Shown here: piece after piece, positions 16,954 through 26,382 of the stretch
Numbering within the stretch: position 1 is the first letter of the stretch
How the letters are laid out: each line of letters starts with the position of its first letter
Assembly (NCBI RefSeq): GCF_947493875.1
Contig: NZ_CANLSU010000007.1
Location: forward strand, 62,001-126,000
Direction of reading: 5' to 3'
DNA from: an uncultured Marinococcus sp.
GTDB lineage: Bacteria; Bacillota; Bacilli; Bacillales; Marinococcaceae
DNA: 64,000 nt
Position numbers and translations under genes: made by a program
Notes under the pieces: generated by a model
Database searches by the model: none
What the model was told of the DNA's origin: nothing
Seen by the model: only the letters and a program-made list of their open reading frames with translations

Positions 16954-17766
16954 TTGCTCGTACGTACAAAGGATTTTCAGGCATTTTGGATCTCAGCCAC
17001 CGATGAAGAAGCGATTGGCTCCATTTCCGACGTCTATTTCGACTCCAGAGGCGCATGGAAGGTACGGTTTCTCGTCGCTGATACCCGTACGTGGTTTGTC
17101 GGAGGAAAGGTTCTGCTCAGTCCCCAGCTGATTAACCGTCTTGATCTGGCTGGCCAGGCCATTCAGATGAATGCTTCGAAAGATCAGATTAAAGACAGCC
17201 CGAAGCCGGACGAGCACGAACCTATTTCCCGTTCCTACGAAGCCTCGGTGCTAAATTATTACAACCTGGAGCCTTATTGGATTCCAACAGCCGACAGTAC
17301 TGACACAGAACCGGTCATGCCTGTAGGCGGGCCGTTTGCCCCAATGGATGACGACGATAATAATGCACGGCCTGCCCATGACACTGCTGTCACCGGTCCG
17401 GAAGAAGATGAAGTGGAAGCTTCCCGGAACAAAGAAGACTACTACCTGCAGAGTACGAAGGATCTCCGCGGCTATGATATCGATGTGAGCGGTGAAAACA
17501 TCGGCACCATTTCTGACGTTGTGTTTGATACAAACGACTGGAGCGTTCAGTTTATCGAAGTCGATACCGCTGGTGCGCTGTCAAGTGACCACTCTCTTGT
17601 CCCGGTGGAATGGTTTAATCAGTTCAATGCCCTGGATGAAAGTGCCACCGCCAGTGTGAGCCGTGAAGCCGTAGAAAATTCGCCTGATTACGAAGCCTCC
17701 ATGACACTGACCGATGATTACGGCGAAGAAATCCGCCGTCACTTTGGCAGCCCATCAAACAGATAA
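16954..17766 (+). CDS. Tandem PRC-barrel domain protein
   Basis: A 270-residue soluble protein with two PRC-barrel-like domains, at about residues 5-75 (ISATDEEAIGSISDVYFD) and 150-225 (DIDVSGENIGTISDVVFD), joined by an acidic linker. PRC-barrels are small beta-barrels found in photosynthetic reaction-centre H subunits and RimM. Their role in free-standing bacterial proteins is not known. The start is TTG: AGGAGG ends eight bases before it, whereas the upstream in-frame GTG overlaps the ribosome site itself. The gene is monocistronic with its own terminator. Confidence 0.82.
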   Translation: MLVRTKDFQAFWISATDEEAIGSISDVYFDSRGAWKVRFLVADTRTWFVGGKVLLSPQLINRLDLAGQAIQMNASKDQIKDSPKPDEHEPISRSYEASVLNYYNLEPYWIPTADSTDTEPVMPVGGPFAPMDDDDNNARPAHDTAVTGPEEDEVEASRNKEDYYLQSTKDLRGYDIDVSGENIGTISDVVFDTNDWSVQFIEVDTAGALSSDHSLVPVEWFNQFNALDESATASVSREAVENSPDYEASMTLTDDYGEEIRRHFGSPSNR

Positions 17767-17776
17767 ACGCTGGACT

Positions 17777-17806
17777 CCCGCTGCTTAAATGCAGCGGGCT
17801 TTTTTA
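17777..17806 (+). terminator. Terminator of the PRC-barrel gene
   Basis: CCCGCTGC and GCAGCGGG around a six-base loop are followed by six T. Confidence 0.9.
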
Positions 17807-17888
17807 TGCGTGCCGGAACCAGAACCTCTGTGATATGTTAAAATAAATAAGCTAATAATCCTTCAAACAGCTCAGGAGTGGACTACCA

Positions 17889-19064
17889 ATGGATAAAAAA
17901 GATATTTCCGACCTTCGCAGGCAGTTAAAAACAGACAACGATCTGCTTACAATCTCCGACATTTTTAACGTTTACATAATGAAAGAAACCACCGATATTT
18001 ATCACCACCAGAGCCAGCCGTTTGAAATGCTCGACAGTGATCAGCAGGAGCTGTTTATGGCCAATTTTAAAAAGGTTCTCACCGGGCAGCTGGATGAAAA
18101 GCTATTCGAACTGAAATTTCAGCAGGACGCTGAAGACTCCAGCCAGCTCATTCTTCATAAAGGCCTCTTAAGCCGCAATGTTGAAGACTGGAAGGAACAA
18201 ATGCTTCGCATGACCGAAAAAATGATTGAAGACCATCCGTATGAAAAGGACACTGTTATTACCTTTATCCGTGCCGACTATTTAAAGCCGGCCAAACAGC
18301 GGAACGAGGTGGAAGAAACTAGCAGCCGCGACGCAGTTTATACCAATTCTTTCATTCTCTGCAGCATTAATAAGACAGAAGAGCCGAAAAAAGAAATGCA
18401 GTTCGACTACATTGAGAAGGAATTTAAATACAAGGTCGAGGCCGATCCAGTCATTGATCTCAAGCATCCGCTGGCCGGCTTCCTGTTTCCGGCTATGACC
18501 GAAGGGGCCGCTGACGTCAATCATGTTCTTTATGCGGCGTCGAAGCCCAATGAGCCGGACTACCGGTTTATCGAAGACGTGCTGAACGGCGAAGAGATCG
18601 TTACAGCCAAAGAAAACAAGACCGTGTTCGAGGATATTGTAAGAGACGTGGTCGGCGATCAGATGAATCCCTCCACGCTTGCGAACGTCTACGGGGAAAT
18701 TCACCGGGTCGTCGAAGAAAACGAGGAGGATACGCCGCCGATGCTTGACTATAAAGATGTCGAACGGGTACTCCAGCAGAGCGGCGAGCAGGTGGATACC
18801 GACAAAGTAAAAACGGCCTTTCAGCGGGTGACCGATAACGAAACATATGAACTGAAAGCAAACAGCATCGTACCGAAATACAACTCCAAATCCATTAAAA
18901 TTAACACGAAGGTCGCCAATATTTCGATCAGCCCGCAGGATCTCGAATATGTGAAACAGGTCAACTATCAGGGAAAACGCTGCATTATGATTGAAATTGA
19001 AGAGGACGCAGAGATCGAAGGCTTTAAAATGCTGCCGGAGGCCTTTGGCGAAGATACTCTCTAA
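17889..19064 (+). CDS. DUF4317 family protein
   Basis: A 391-residue protein recognised by its opening MDKKDISDLRRQLKTDNDLL followed by ISDIFNVYI, which is the start of the DUF4317 family of Firmicutes. It is rich in acidic residues, has no signal peptide or membrane segment and has no known catalytic motif. The C-terminal quarter (PKYNSKSIKINTKVANISI) looks like a beta-rich nucleoid- or nucleic-acid-associated fold, but that is a guess. Function unknown. It has its own terminator. Confidence 0.78.
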   Translation: MDKKDISDLRRQLKTDNDLLTISDIFNVYIMKETTDIYHHQSQPFEMLDSDQQELFMANFKKVLTGQLDEKLFELKFQQDAEDSSQLILHKGLLSRNVEDWKEQMLRMTEKMIEDHPYEKDTVITFIRADYLKPAKQRNEVEETSSRDAVYTNSFILCSINKTEEPKKEMQFDYIEKEFKYKVEADPVIDLKHPLAGFLFPAMTEGAADVNHVLYAASKPNEPDYRFIEDVLNGEEIVTAKENKTVFEDIVRDVVGDQMNPSTLANVYGEIHRVVEENEEDTPPMLDYKDVERVLQQSGEQVDTDKVKTAFQRVTDNETYELKANSIVPKYNSKSIKINTKVANISISPQDLEYVKQVNYQGKRCIMIEIEEDAEIEGFKMLPEAFGEDTL

Positions 19065-19067
19065 TAA

Positions 19068-19107
19068 AACAAGGAAGGTCCCGCGCCCGGGGCCTTCCTT
19101 GTTTTTT
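19068..19107. terminator. Terminator between DUF4317 gene and rlmCD
   Basis: AACAAGGAAGG and CCTTCCTTGTT with a GC-rich centre are followed by six T on the plus strand. A shorter T run on the minus strand means it may also serve the convergent gene. Confidence 0.88.
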
Positions 19108-19150
19108 AATATACAGTTGTGCTCCTGTCATTCCTTTTGCAGGTGCCCTC

Positions 19151-20539
19151 TTATTTCCGCACCAACTTTGTGGCTACTTCCACATGCGTTGTCTGCGGGA
19201 ACATATCGACCGGCTGGGCTTCTACAACCTCGTATCCGCCCTCCACGAGGTGCTTTAAATCCCGGGCGAGTGTCGCCGGGTTACAGGAGACGTATACGAT
19301 ACGTTCGGGTGCTACCTCGAGCATTGTATCAAGCAGTTGTTCGTCGCAGCCCTTCCGCGGCGGATCCACCACAACGACATCCGGTCTCAAGCCGTTTGCT
19401 TTTACCCACCACGGCATCACTTCCTCTGCTTTGCCTGTCGCAAAGGTTACGTTATCAAAATGATTCAGCTGGGCATTTCGCTTAGCATCACTCACAGCCT
19501 GCGGCACTACCTCCACGCCGTACACCTGCCGGGCTTTTTCCGCGAGAAACAGCGAGATGGTACCAATGCCGCAGTAGGCATCAATGACCGTTTCATGACC
19601 GCGCAGGTCCGCGTACTCCAACGCTTTATCGTACAGCGTTTTTGTCTGGACCGGATTCACCTGGTAAAAGGACCGCGCAGAGATCGCAAACTTCACGCCG
19701 CCAATGTGATCGTAAATGTAGTCTTCGCCCCATAGCGTTTTTGTCTTATCGCCAAAGATGACATTCGTGCGTTTCGTATTCACGTTTTGAACGATGCTTG
19801 CGGTATCCTTTACTTCGTCTCGAACAGCTTCGATAAACCTTTGCTCATCCGGGATTTTTTTGCCGTTTGTAATAAGAACAATCATCAGCTGGCCGGTGGT
19901 CGGTGCGTAACGCGTTACGACGTGTCGCAGAAAGCCGCTTCCGCTTTCTTCATCATAGGCGCTCATGCCAAACCGGCCGGCAATATCCTTTACCTGCTGG
20001 ACGGCAGCGTCGTTTTCCTTCTGCTGAATAATGCACTCATCCATGTCAATAATGTTATGCGTACGCTTCTGGTAAAAGCCTGCCTTCAGCTGTCCGTCCT
20101 CTTTTACCCCGATCGGCACCTGGGCTTTGTTGCGGTAGCGCCACGGGTCCTCCATGCCGATCGTATCACGGACCACTGCTTCATCGAGGCCGCCGATCCG
20201 TTCGAACGCATCCTTCACCTGTTTATGCTTGTAGCGGAGCTGGGCATCGTAGGTCATATGCTGCAGCTGGCAGCCGCCGCATTTTACATAAATCGGGCAC
20301 GGCGCTTCGGTTCGTTCGCTGCTTTCTTCAAGAACAGTAATAAGCTTTCCAAAGCCGTAGCCTTTTTTTGTTTTAATAACCTTGGCCTCTACACGCTCGC
20401 CGGGCAGGGCGTACGGAATAAACATCGCATATCCGTCGATTCTTCCAACTCCGTGTCCTTCATGGGTTAAATCCTCAATTGTCGTCTCTATTAATTCATT
20501 TTTTTCTACCGGGGCTTCCGGCTTATTTTGCTTACTCAT
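19151..20539 (-). CDS. rlmCD: 23S rRNA (uracil-5-)-methyltransferase, RlmCD (YefA) type
   Basis: A 462-residue RumA/TrmA-family enzyme. The N terminus carries a TRAM domain (IEDLTHEGHGVGRIDGYAMFIPYALPG region), and CPIYVKCGGC together with a later Cys supplies the iron-sulfur ligands. The SAM-binding region is IDAYCGIGTISLFLA, and the catalytic Cys lies in YVSCNPATLARDL. In B. subtilis YefA methylates two 23S rRNA uridines (747 and 1939), hence RlmCD. The ATG at 20539 was preferred, with GGAAGG nine bases upstream. In B. subtilis this gene directly follows dagK; here about 6 kb of accessory genes intervene. Confidence 0.88.
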   Translation of the reverse strand: MSKQNKPEAPVEKNELIETTIEDLTHEGHGVGRIDGYAMFIPYALPGERVEAKVIKTKKGYGFGKLITVLEESSERTEAPCPIYVKCGGCQLQHMTYDAQLRYKHKQVKDAFERIGGLDEAVVRDTIGMEDPWRYRNKAQVPIGVKEDGQLKAGFYQKRTHNIIDMDECIIQQKENDAAVQQVKDIAGRFGMSAYDEESGSGFLRHVVTRYAPTTGQLMIVLITNGKKIPDEQRFIEAVRDEVKDTASIVQNVNTKRTNVIFGDKTKTLWGEDYIYDHIGGVKFAISARSFYQVNPVQTKTLYDKALEYADLRGHETVIDAYCGIGTISLFLAEKARQVYGVEVVPQAVSDAKRNAQLNHFDNVTFATGKAEEVMPWWVKANGLRPDVVVVDPPRKGCDEQLLDTMLEVAPERIVYVSCNPATLARDLKHLVEGGYEVVEAQPVDMFPQTTHVEVATKLVRK

Positions 20540-20668
20540 TATTTCGTTCCTTCCGTTCATTCTAGTCTGTCAGCAAAATTGTAACACAGGAGCGGTTTGG
20601 CGTCCGTCTGTTCGCACGCTATAATGTAGGAATACATAAAGCAAATACTGCAGAATGGAGAGATACAT

Positions 20669-21166
20669 ATGAACATCCGGCTGATTGAGCCCGCCGATGC
20701 CAACGATCACCTGGCGTTCAGCCAGCAGCTCGATAACGAAACATCGTATATGCTGCTCGAGCCGGGAGAGCGCAGGCCCACGGCCGAACAGCATCAGCAT
20801 ATGGTGAACGAGTTTATTATGAAGGATCATCTTGTGCTGTTTATTGTGGAGGACGCGGGTGCGGTCGTGGGGCACGCGATGGGGGTCGGAGGCAGTACCA
20901 TTCGTAATTGCCGGACCGCCTCTGTCGTTATCGGCATCCTGCCGGCCTACCACCGTCTGGGCATTGGCAGCCGGCTGCTCGGACGTATCGAAGCATGGGC
21001 CATAGAACGAAGCCTTCACCGCCTGGAGCTGACCGTAATAGAAGAAAATACCGGGGCACGTGCTCTCTACGAACGCTTCGGCTTTCAGGAGGAGGGCGTC
21101 AAAAGAAACTCGCTTTTTGCCCACGGAGCGTATGTTAACGAAATAATGATGGCTAAGCTGCTGTAG
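20669..21166 (+). CDS. GNAT family N-acetyltransferase
   Basis: A 165-residue GNAT enzyme. VIGILPAYHRLGIGSRLLGRIEAWA is the acetyl-CoA-binding strand-loop-helix, and LTVIEENTGARALYERFGFQEEG is the C-terminal signature. GGAGAG precedes the ATG. It is followed after 14 bases by the K+ channel gene on the same strand, so the two are probably co-transcribed. Substrate unknown. Confidence 0.82.
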   Translation: MNIRLIEPADANDHLAFSQQLDNETSYMLLEPGERRPTAEQHQHMVNEFIMKDHLVLFIVEDAGAVVGHAMGVGGSTIRNCRTASVVIGILPAYHRLGIGSRLLGRIEAWAIERSLHRLELTVIEENTGARALYERFGFQEEGVKRNSLFAHGAYVNEIMMAKLL

Positions 21167-21180
21167 AAAGGAGCAATACT

Positions 21181-21906
21181 GTGCGTATTTCATTTGAAGC
21201 GATTTATGAGCTGATTCTTGCTGCTCTCTTAATATTTTCATTGACGGTAGATTTGCCGCCGGACCAGTCACGGGCACTTGATGTATTTATTTACGTGTTG
21301 TTTGTGATTGATTTTGCTGTCCGCTTTTTTGCGAGCGACAACAAATGGCAGTACGTTAAAAGCAACCCGCTGGAGCTGATTGCTATTCTTCCGCTCGGGG
21401 AAATTTTCCGGGCTGCCCGACTCGTTCGTCTCTTAAAAGTCCTGCGTTTGATTGTACTTTTCAGCCGGAAGCACTCTCCATTCGACGTATTTTTTTCTAA
21501 ATACCATATAGACAGAGCTGTCATTATTGTCGGCGTGCTCCTGTTTGCGGCCAGTCTTTCCATGCGATGGATTGAACCAGATTTTCACACTTATGAGGAG
21601 GCGCTGTGGTGGGCAATCGTCACGACGACCACAGTCGGATACGGAGATTTCATTCCAGTAACAACTGCCGGCCGGATTATTGCAAGCATTCTGATGATCG
21701 TCGGCATCGGCCTGATAGGCGTGATCACCGGGACTGTAGCAGCCTTTTTCTCTCAGAACCAACGCACGCTGCCTCCCGAAGCCCGGCACGTGCAGGAAAC
21801 GCTGAACCGCTACCCGAAAATTACCACCAGAGAAATGGATGACATGATTGCTTCACTCGAAAGGTGGAAGGAGCGCTACAAGAAAGAGGAAGATCAATCA
21901 TCGTAG
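21181..21906 (+). CDS. Voltage-gated-type potassium channel
   Basis: A 241-residue integral membrane protein with the six-segment plan of Kv channels. An S4-like stretch with regularly spaced arginines (RAARLVRLLKVLR, about 77-89) is followed by the pore with the K+ selectivity filter TVGYGD at residues 151-156. A short cytoplasmic C-terminal tail has no RCK or cyclic-nucleotide domain. The start is GTG with AAAGGAG upstream. The last 13 bases overlap tail-to-tail with the next, minus-strand gene. It should conduct K+ across the cytoplasmic membrane; gating is inferred. Confidence 0.87.
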   Translation: MRISFEAIYELILAALLIFSLTVDLPPDQSRALDVFIYVLFVIDFAVRFFASDNKWQYVKSNPLELIAILPLGEIFRAARLVRLLKVLRLIVLFSRKHSPFDVFFSKYHIDRAVIIVGVLLFAASLSMRWIEPDFHTYEEALWWAIVTTTTVGYGDFIPVTTAGRIIASILMIVGIGLIGVITGTVAAFFSQNQRTLPPEARHVQETLNRYPKITTREMDDMIASLERWKERYKKEEDQSS

Positions 21907-22424
21907 CTGTCTTCCTCTTCCACACCGATCACCTGGCTGCGGCGTTCAAGCAGGACCACGTCCCGCCAGCGCCCCTGCATTTTGCCAATACGCTCCCGTA
22001 CACCTACTTCACGGAACCCTTTGCGCCGGTGAATGCGCAGACTGTAATCATTTTCCGGAAAAATGCCGGCCTGCAGCATCCAATAGCCTTCTGCTTCTGC
22101 TTTTTCAATTAATGCCTCCAGAAGCGTTCCGCCTACGCCCCGCCCGCGTTCATCCTGATGAATATAGACATTTGTTTCGCCTACACCTTCATATACTTCC
22201 CGGCCGGAAACCGGGGCGAGCGCTGCCCAGCCGATTACTTTTTCAGTTGTAGTGTCGATAGCAACGAGACGGCAGGCCAGGTCGTGCGTCGCTGACCACA
22301 GCTCCCATGACGGCGCCTCCGTTTCAAATGTCGCATGCTCGCTCATAATTCCCATTTCGTATATCTCCCGGACTTCAGGCCAATGCTCCTTTTGCATTCT
22401 AGTTATGTAGTAGTCCACGTGCAT
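21894..22424 (-). CDS. Phosphinothricin acetyltransferase-like GNAT
   Basis: A 176-residue GNAT of the Pat/YwnH group, whose members acetylate phosphinothricin, methionine sulfoximine or related amino acids. Typical features are the start ITRMQKEHWPEVREIYEMGI, GETNVYIHQDERGRGVGGTLLEALI for acetyl-CoA, and GFREVGVRERIGKMQGRWRDVVLLER near the end. The C terminus extends by about a dozen acidic residues and overlaps the channel gene. Substrate not settled by sequence. Confidence 0.82.
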   Translation of the reverse strand: MHVDYYITRMQKEHWPEVREIYEMGIMSEHATFETEAPSWELWSATHDLACRLVAIDTTTEKVIGWAALAPVSGREVYEGVGETNVYIHQDERGRGVGGTLLEALIEKAEAEGYWMLQAGIFPENDYSLRIHRRKGFREVGVRERIGKMQGRWRDVVLLERRSQVIGVEEEDSYDD

Positions 22425-22589
22425 CTACCCCTTATCCTGTTTTTTTCCTAGAATAACATACCTGTTTTTCTTTTGTTTATTTCAGCATCCATCCCCAGGT
22501 TGTTTATAATTTCATGAACAAAGGAATACTTCTGACGTAACCTGTCTCTTTGTCACAGTGAATTATACTTATGAAAAGGACGTGTTTGC

Positions 22590-23570
22590 ATGAAGTATCG
22601 TCGATTAGGGAACTCCGGCGTAAAAGTAAGTGAAATCGGCCTTGGCAGCTGGCTTACCTACGGCTCTTCCGTGGAGGACCAGACTGCAGGCAACATCATT
22701 CACCATGCATATGAAAACGGCATTAATTTCTTTGACACCGCGAACGCCTATAACCGGGGCGAAGCGGAAAAGGTCGTAGGCAAAGCGTTAAGCTCCTACA
22801 ACCGGGACAGCTACGTGCTTGCTTCGAAGGTATATTTCCCCATGGGAGACGGACCGAATGACCGCGGACTTTCCCGCAAGCACATCATGGAGCAGTGCGA
22901 TGCCAGCCTGCAGCGGCTCGGAACGGATTATATGGATTTGTATCAATGCCACCGCTATGATCCCGATACTCCGCTCGAAGAGACGCTGATGGCACTTGAT
23001 GACCTTGTTCGCCAGGGTAAAATATTGTACTACGGCTTCAGCGAATGGTCCGGAGCCCAGATCAGTGATGCGGCGCATATTGCCGATAAACGAAACCTTC
23101 ACCGGCCGGTGTCGAACCAGCCAATCTACAACATGCTCGTACGCTACATTGAGAAAGAAGTACTTCCGATCAGCGAACGCGAAGGACTCGGGCAGGTCGT
23201 CTTTTCCCCGCTTGCCCAGGGCATTTTAACCGGTAAATACCGTCCGGGCGAGCAGCCTCCTGCTGACAGCCGCGCTGCCAATTCAGATATTAATTTTGCG
23301 ATGGACCGTTTCATGGACGACCGCATTCTCGAAAATGTTGTCAAGCTGGAGAATTTAGCCCGTAACGAGCTCGGTGTTAAGCTTTCCCAGCTTGCCCTTG
23401 CCTGGATTCTCCGAAAGCCTGGCGTAAGCTCTACTATCGTCGGAGCGAGCCGTCCCGAACAGCTTGAAGAAAACTTAAAGGCTGCCGAGCTGGAGCTTCC
23501 GGACAATCTGCTCGATGAAATCGACAGCACCCTACAGGAAATCGAAGATGTTACCTCCAGGCTTCATTAA
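22590..23570 (+). CDS. Aldo/keto reductase (Kv-beta/YghZ-like)
   Basis: A 326-residue NADPH-type aldo/keto reductase with a TIM-barrel fold. The start MKYRRLGNSGVKVSEIGLG, the catalytic FFDTANAYNRGEAE (Asp and Tyr), Lys in LASKVYF and the C-terminal cofactor-binding STIVGASRPEQLEENL are all present. The subgroup includes bacterial homologues of the beta subunits of voltage-gated K+ channels. A Kv-type channel gene is 0.7 kb upstream, but an opposite-strand gene separates them. The ribosome site is AAAGGA. Physiological substrate unknown. Confidence 0.87.
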   Translation: MKYRRLGNSGVKVSEIGLGSWLTYGSSVEDQTAGNIIHHAYENGINFFDTANAYNRGEAEKVVGKALSSYNRDSYVLASKVYFPMGDGPNDRGLSRKHIMEQCDASLQRLGTDYMDLYQCHRYDPDTPLEETLMALDDLVRQGKILYYGFSEWSGAQISDAAHIADKRNLHRPVSNQPIYNMLVRYIEKEVLPISEREGLGQVVFSPLAQGILTGKYRPGEQPPADSRAANSDINFAMDRFMDDRILENVVKLENLARNELGVKLSQLALAWILRKPGVSSTIVGASRPEQLEENLKAAELELPDNLLDEIDSTLQEIEDVTSRLH

Positions 23571-23577
23571 ATACTTT

Positions 23578-23604
23578 CCCGCCGACCACGGCGGGATTAT
23601 TTTT
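23578..23604 (+). terminator. Terminator of the aldo/keto reductase gene
   Basis: CCCGCCG and CGGCGGG around a four-base loop are followed by a T-rich stretch. Confidence 0.85.
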
Positions 23605-23622
23605 ATATACAGAACTTCTATA

Positions 23623-23672
23623 TTTTCATTATTTTTAAATGGTGCTATAATGAACTTGTGTAAGCGTTCCCA
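23623..23672 (+). promoter_or_regulatory. Promoter and cre site of the aldehyde dehydrogenase gene
   Basis: TTTTCA (23623-23628) and a perfect TATAAT (23646-23651) are 17 bases apart. TGTAAGCGTTCCCA (23659-23672) matches the CcpA consensus at 13 of 14 positions and sits at the expected transcription start, so catabolite repression by CcpA is likely. Confidence 0.6.
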
Positions 23673-23702
23673 ATTTTTCTCTAATACGAAGGAGGATTTT
23701 GC

Positions 23703-25226
23703 ATGAGATACGATGCACCAAACACCCCTGAAAGCCTGGTACATTTTAAAAACAAATACGACAACTTTATTGGAGGCGAATACAGGCCGCCGGCCCAGGG
23801 CGAATATTTCGATAACGTCAGCCCGGTTACCGGTACCGTTTTCTGCCAGATTGCCCGTTCAACGAAAGAGGACGTTGATGCGGCAGTAGCAGCAGCAAAT
23901 AAAGCGAAGGAAGCCTGGGGCAAAACATCCACCACCGAACGATCCAATATTTTAAATAAAATGGCGAACCGGATGGAAGAAAACCTTGAAATGCTGGCCG
24001 TTGCCGAAACATGGGAAAACGGCAAAGCTGTCCGGGAAACGCTGAACGCTGATATACCGCTTGCTATCGATCACCTGCGCTACTTTGCAGGCGTCATCCG
24101 TGCCCAGGAAGGAACAATTGGCCAAATTGACGATGATACCGTAGCTTATCATTTCCACGAGCCGCTCGGCGTTGTCGGCCAGATTATTCCGTGGAACTTC
24201 CCGATCCTTATGGGCATCTGGAAGATCGCTCCTGCGCTTGCTGCCGGCAACTGCATCGTGCTCAAACCGGCCGAACAGACCCCGGCGTCGATTTACAAGG
24301 TGCTTGAACTCGTCGAAGACCTTCTTCCGCCAGGCGTTCTGAACGTAGTGAGCGGGTTTGGTGTCGAAGCCGGCAAGCCGCTGGCCCAGCACGAAGGCAT
24401 TGATAAAGTGGCGTTCACCGGGGAAACCACGACCGGCCGCCTGATTATGCAGTACGCTTCGGAAAATATTATTCCGGTAACGCTCGAGCTCGGCGGCAAA
24501 TCACCAAATATTTTCTTTGAGGACGTAATGGCCGAGGATGACTCGTATCTCGATAAAGCGATCGAGGGCTTCGTTATGTTTGCCTTGAACCAGGGGGAAG
24601 TGTGCACGTGCCCATCCCGTGCTCTCATTCAGGAATCCATTTATGACAAATTTATCGAACGGGCCATTGAACGCGTCAAAGCCATCAACGTCGGCCACCC
24701 GCTCGACACCGACACTATGATGGGCGCCCAGGCCTCCAAGGAACAGCTCGATAAAATTCTTTCGTATCTCGATATTGGAAAACAGGAAGGCGCAGAGGTT
24801 CTCGTCGGGGGCGAAGCAGCCCAGGTCGACGATGAAGACCGTTCGCAGGGATATTATGTACAGCCGACCGTATTTAAAGGCCACAACAAAATGCGTGTGT
24901 TCCAGGAAGAAATCTTCGGACCAGTGCTGAGTGTGACTACCTTTAAAACGAAAGAAGAAGCGATGGAAATCGCCAACGATACGCTGTACGGCCTCGGCGC
25001 CGGCGTATGGTCCCGCGATATGAACACCGCCTACCGATTCGGGCGCGCGATCCAGGCCGGCCGTGTATGGACCAACTGCTTCCATGACTACCCGGCGCAT
25101 GCAGCATTCGGCGGGTATAAAAAATCGGGTATTGGCCGGGAGAACCATAAAATGATGCTTGACCATTACCAGCAGACGAAAAACCTTCTGGTCAGCTACA
25201 GCGAACAGCCGAAGGGATTCTTTTAA
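23703..25226 (+). CDS. NAD-dependent aldehyde dehydrogenase, acetaldehyde/ExaC type
   Basis: A 507-residue aldehyde dehydrogenase. [13 protein letters not shown] and the [11 protein letters not shown] motif with the general-base Glu are present, and [11 protein letters not shown] contains the catalytic Cys. The long N terminus and the CTCPSR sequence are those of the AldB/ExaC/AcoD-type acetaldehyde dehydrogenases. The gene is followed 40 bases later by a DUF779 gene, a common pairing for this subgroup. The ATG is preceded by AAGGAGG. The likely role is oxidation of acetaldehyde or other short aldehydes to acids. Confidence 0.9.
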   Translation: MRYDAPNTPESLVHFKNKYDNFIGGEYRPPAQGEYFDNVSPVTGTVFCQIARSTKEDVDAAVAAANKAKEAWGKTSTTERSNILNKMANRMEENLEMLAVAETWENGKAVRETLNADIPLAIDHLRYFAGVIRAQEGTIGQIDDDTVAYHFHEPLGVVGQIIPWNFPILMGIWKIAPALAAGNCIVLKPAEQTPASIYKVLELVEDLLPPGVLNVVSGFGVEAGKPLAQHEGIDKVAFTGETTTGRLIMQYASENIIPVTLELGGKSPNIFFEDVMAEDDSYLDKAIEGFVMFALNQGEVCTCPSRALIQESIYDKFIERAIERVKAINVGHPLDTDTMMGAQASKEQLDKILSYLDIGKQEGAEVLVGGEAAQVDDEDRSQGYYVQPTVFKGHNKMRVFQEEIFGPVLSVTTFKTKEEAMEIANDTLYGLGAGVWSRDMNTAYRFGRAIQAGRVWTNCFHDYPAHAAFGGYKKSGIGRENHKMMLDHYQQTKNLLVSYSEQPKGFF

Positions 25227-25266
25227 GAATCTGCCGGCCGGAAGCATATAAAAAGGAGGATTTATC

Positions 25267-25638
25267 ATGGCAGTAGAGCGTGTAACCGCTACTGACGCTG
25301 CCCTTGAACTGATTAACCGACTGACAAAGCGACATGGCCCGTTAATGTTTCACCAGTCCGGCGGCTGCTGCGACGGCAGCGCCCCGATGTGTTATCCGGA
25401 GGGCGACTTTAAAACCGGCAACAGTGACATGTATATGGGTGACATCGGCGGAGCCCCGTTTTATATGTCCAAGGATCAATTTGAATACTGGAAGCATACG
25501 CAGCTGATTATTGATGTGGTCGATGGCCGGGGCGGAATGTTTTCTCTCGAAGGGCCAGAGGGTAAACGGTTTTTAACCCGCTCACGGGTGTTTTCCGAAG
25601 AAGAACGCACCGAGCTCGAACAAAATTCTGCTGTTTAA
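25267..25638 (+). CDS. DUF779 family protein
   Basis: A 123-residue soluble protein of the DUF779 family, recognised from GPLMFHQSGGCCDGSAPMCY near the N terminus. The neighbouring Cys-Cys-Asp and the third Cys are conserved in the family and may bind a metal or take part in redox chemistry, but no function is known. DUF779 genes very often directly follow aldehyde dehydrogenases, as here. AAGGAGG precedes the ATG, and a terminator follows, so it is the second and last gene of the unit. Confidence 0.85.
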   Translation: MAVERVTATDAALELINRLTKRHGPLMFHQSGGCCDGSAPMCYPEGDFKTGNSDMYMGDIGGAPFYMSKDQFEYWKHTQLIIDVVDGRGGMFSLEGPEGKRFLTRSRVFSEEERTELEQNSAV

Positions 25639-25645
25639 ACGTCCA

Positions 25646-25679
25646 GGCATTCTGCATTTACGCAGAATGCCTTTTTTTC
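25646..25679 (+). terminator. Terminator after the DUF779 gene
   Basis: GGCATTCTGC and GCAGAATGCC around a six-base loop are followed by seven T. Confidence 0.9.
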
Positions 25680-25782
25680 TGCCTGGTGTGCCTATTGTCA
25701 TTTCGGGTATTTCTTATTATTCTATAATTAACAAAGAAATAAGCACCGTTTGAGGGCGCGCTACAGTAAAGGATGAAGGCCT

Positions 25783-26355
25783 ATGCATCATTCATCAGCA
25801 TCACCATTCAGACCCTTCCCCACCCTGGAGACGTCAAGGCTCCGGCTCCGGGCTCTGCGGTATTCAGATCTTGAAGATATTTACGAATACGCCTCCAACC
25901 CGCTTGTCTCCCGCAACGTTTTGTGGGACACCCACAGAAGCCGCGGAGAAACAAAAGATTTTCTGGATATCACGATGAACTCCTATAAATACGGCGACCG
26001 GGCACCGTTTGGCATCGAACGCAAGGATTCCGGCAAAGTAATCGGCACTATCGATTTTGTGCATTGGGACCGTGGCCACGCCAATGGGGAAATTGGATAC
26101 ACGCTCGCCCCTGATCATTGGAACCAGGGGTTCGGCTCGGAAGCAGCACGGGAAATCATCCGCTTCGGCTTTGAAGATATGGGCCTGCACCGGATTGAAG
26201 CCCGGTGTTTTATCGAAAATACAGCCTCAGCCAAGGTGATGGAAAAGGTCGGCATGGTGCATGAAGGCACACTGCGCCGTTCCCTGTTGATCCAGGGGGC
26301 GCGGCGGGATGTAATGATTTACGCAATTTTAAAAACAGAATGGAAAAATAATTAA
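25783..26355 (+). CDS. RimJ/RimL-type GNAT acetyltransferase
   Basis: A 190-residue GNAT enzyme. It starts with the RimJ/RimL signature LETSRLRLRALRYSDLEDIYEY, has GEIGYTLAPDHWNQGFGSEAAREII for acetyl-CoA and ends with NTASAKVMEKVGMVHEGTLRRS. The ribosome site (AAGGATGAAGG) is only moderate. A shared terminator separates it from the convergent dagK. Target unknown. Confidence 0.83.
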   Translation: MHHSSASPFRPFPTLETSRLRLRALRYSDLEDIYEYASNPLVSRNVLWDTHRSRGETKDFLDITMNSYKYGDRAPFGIERKDSGKVIGTIDFVHWDRGHANGEIGYTLAPDHWNQGFGSEAAREIIRFGFEDMGLHRIEARCFIENTASAKVMEKVGMVHEGTLRRSLLIQGARRDVMIYAILKTEWKNN

Positions 26356-26382
26356 AACAGCCGACGATGCGGCTGTTTTTTT
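26354..26382. terminator. Bidirectional terminator
   Basis: AAAACAGCCG and CGGCTGTTTT form a perfect hairpin between convergent genes, with T runs in both directions. Confidence 0.9.

Noticed and set aside
19787-20470. 227-codon open frame on the plus strand
   Set aside because: It is antisense to rlmCD and has no ribosome site.
24501-25268. 255-codon open frame on the minus strand
   Set aside because: It is antisense to the aldehyde dehydrogenase gene; high GC third positions leave the opposite strand open.
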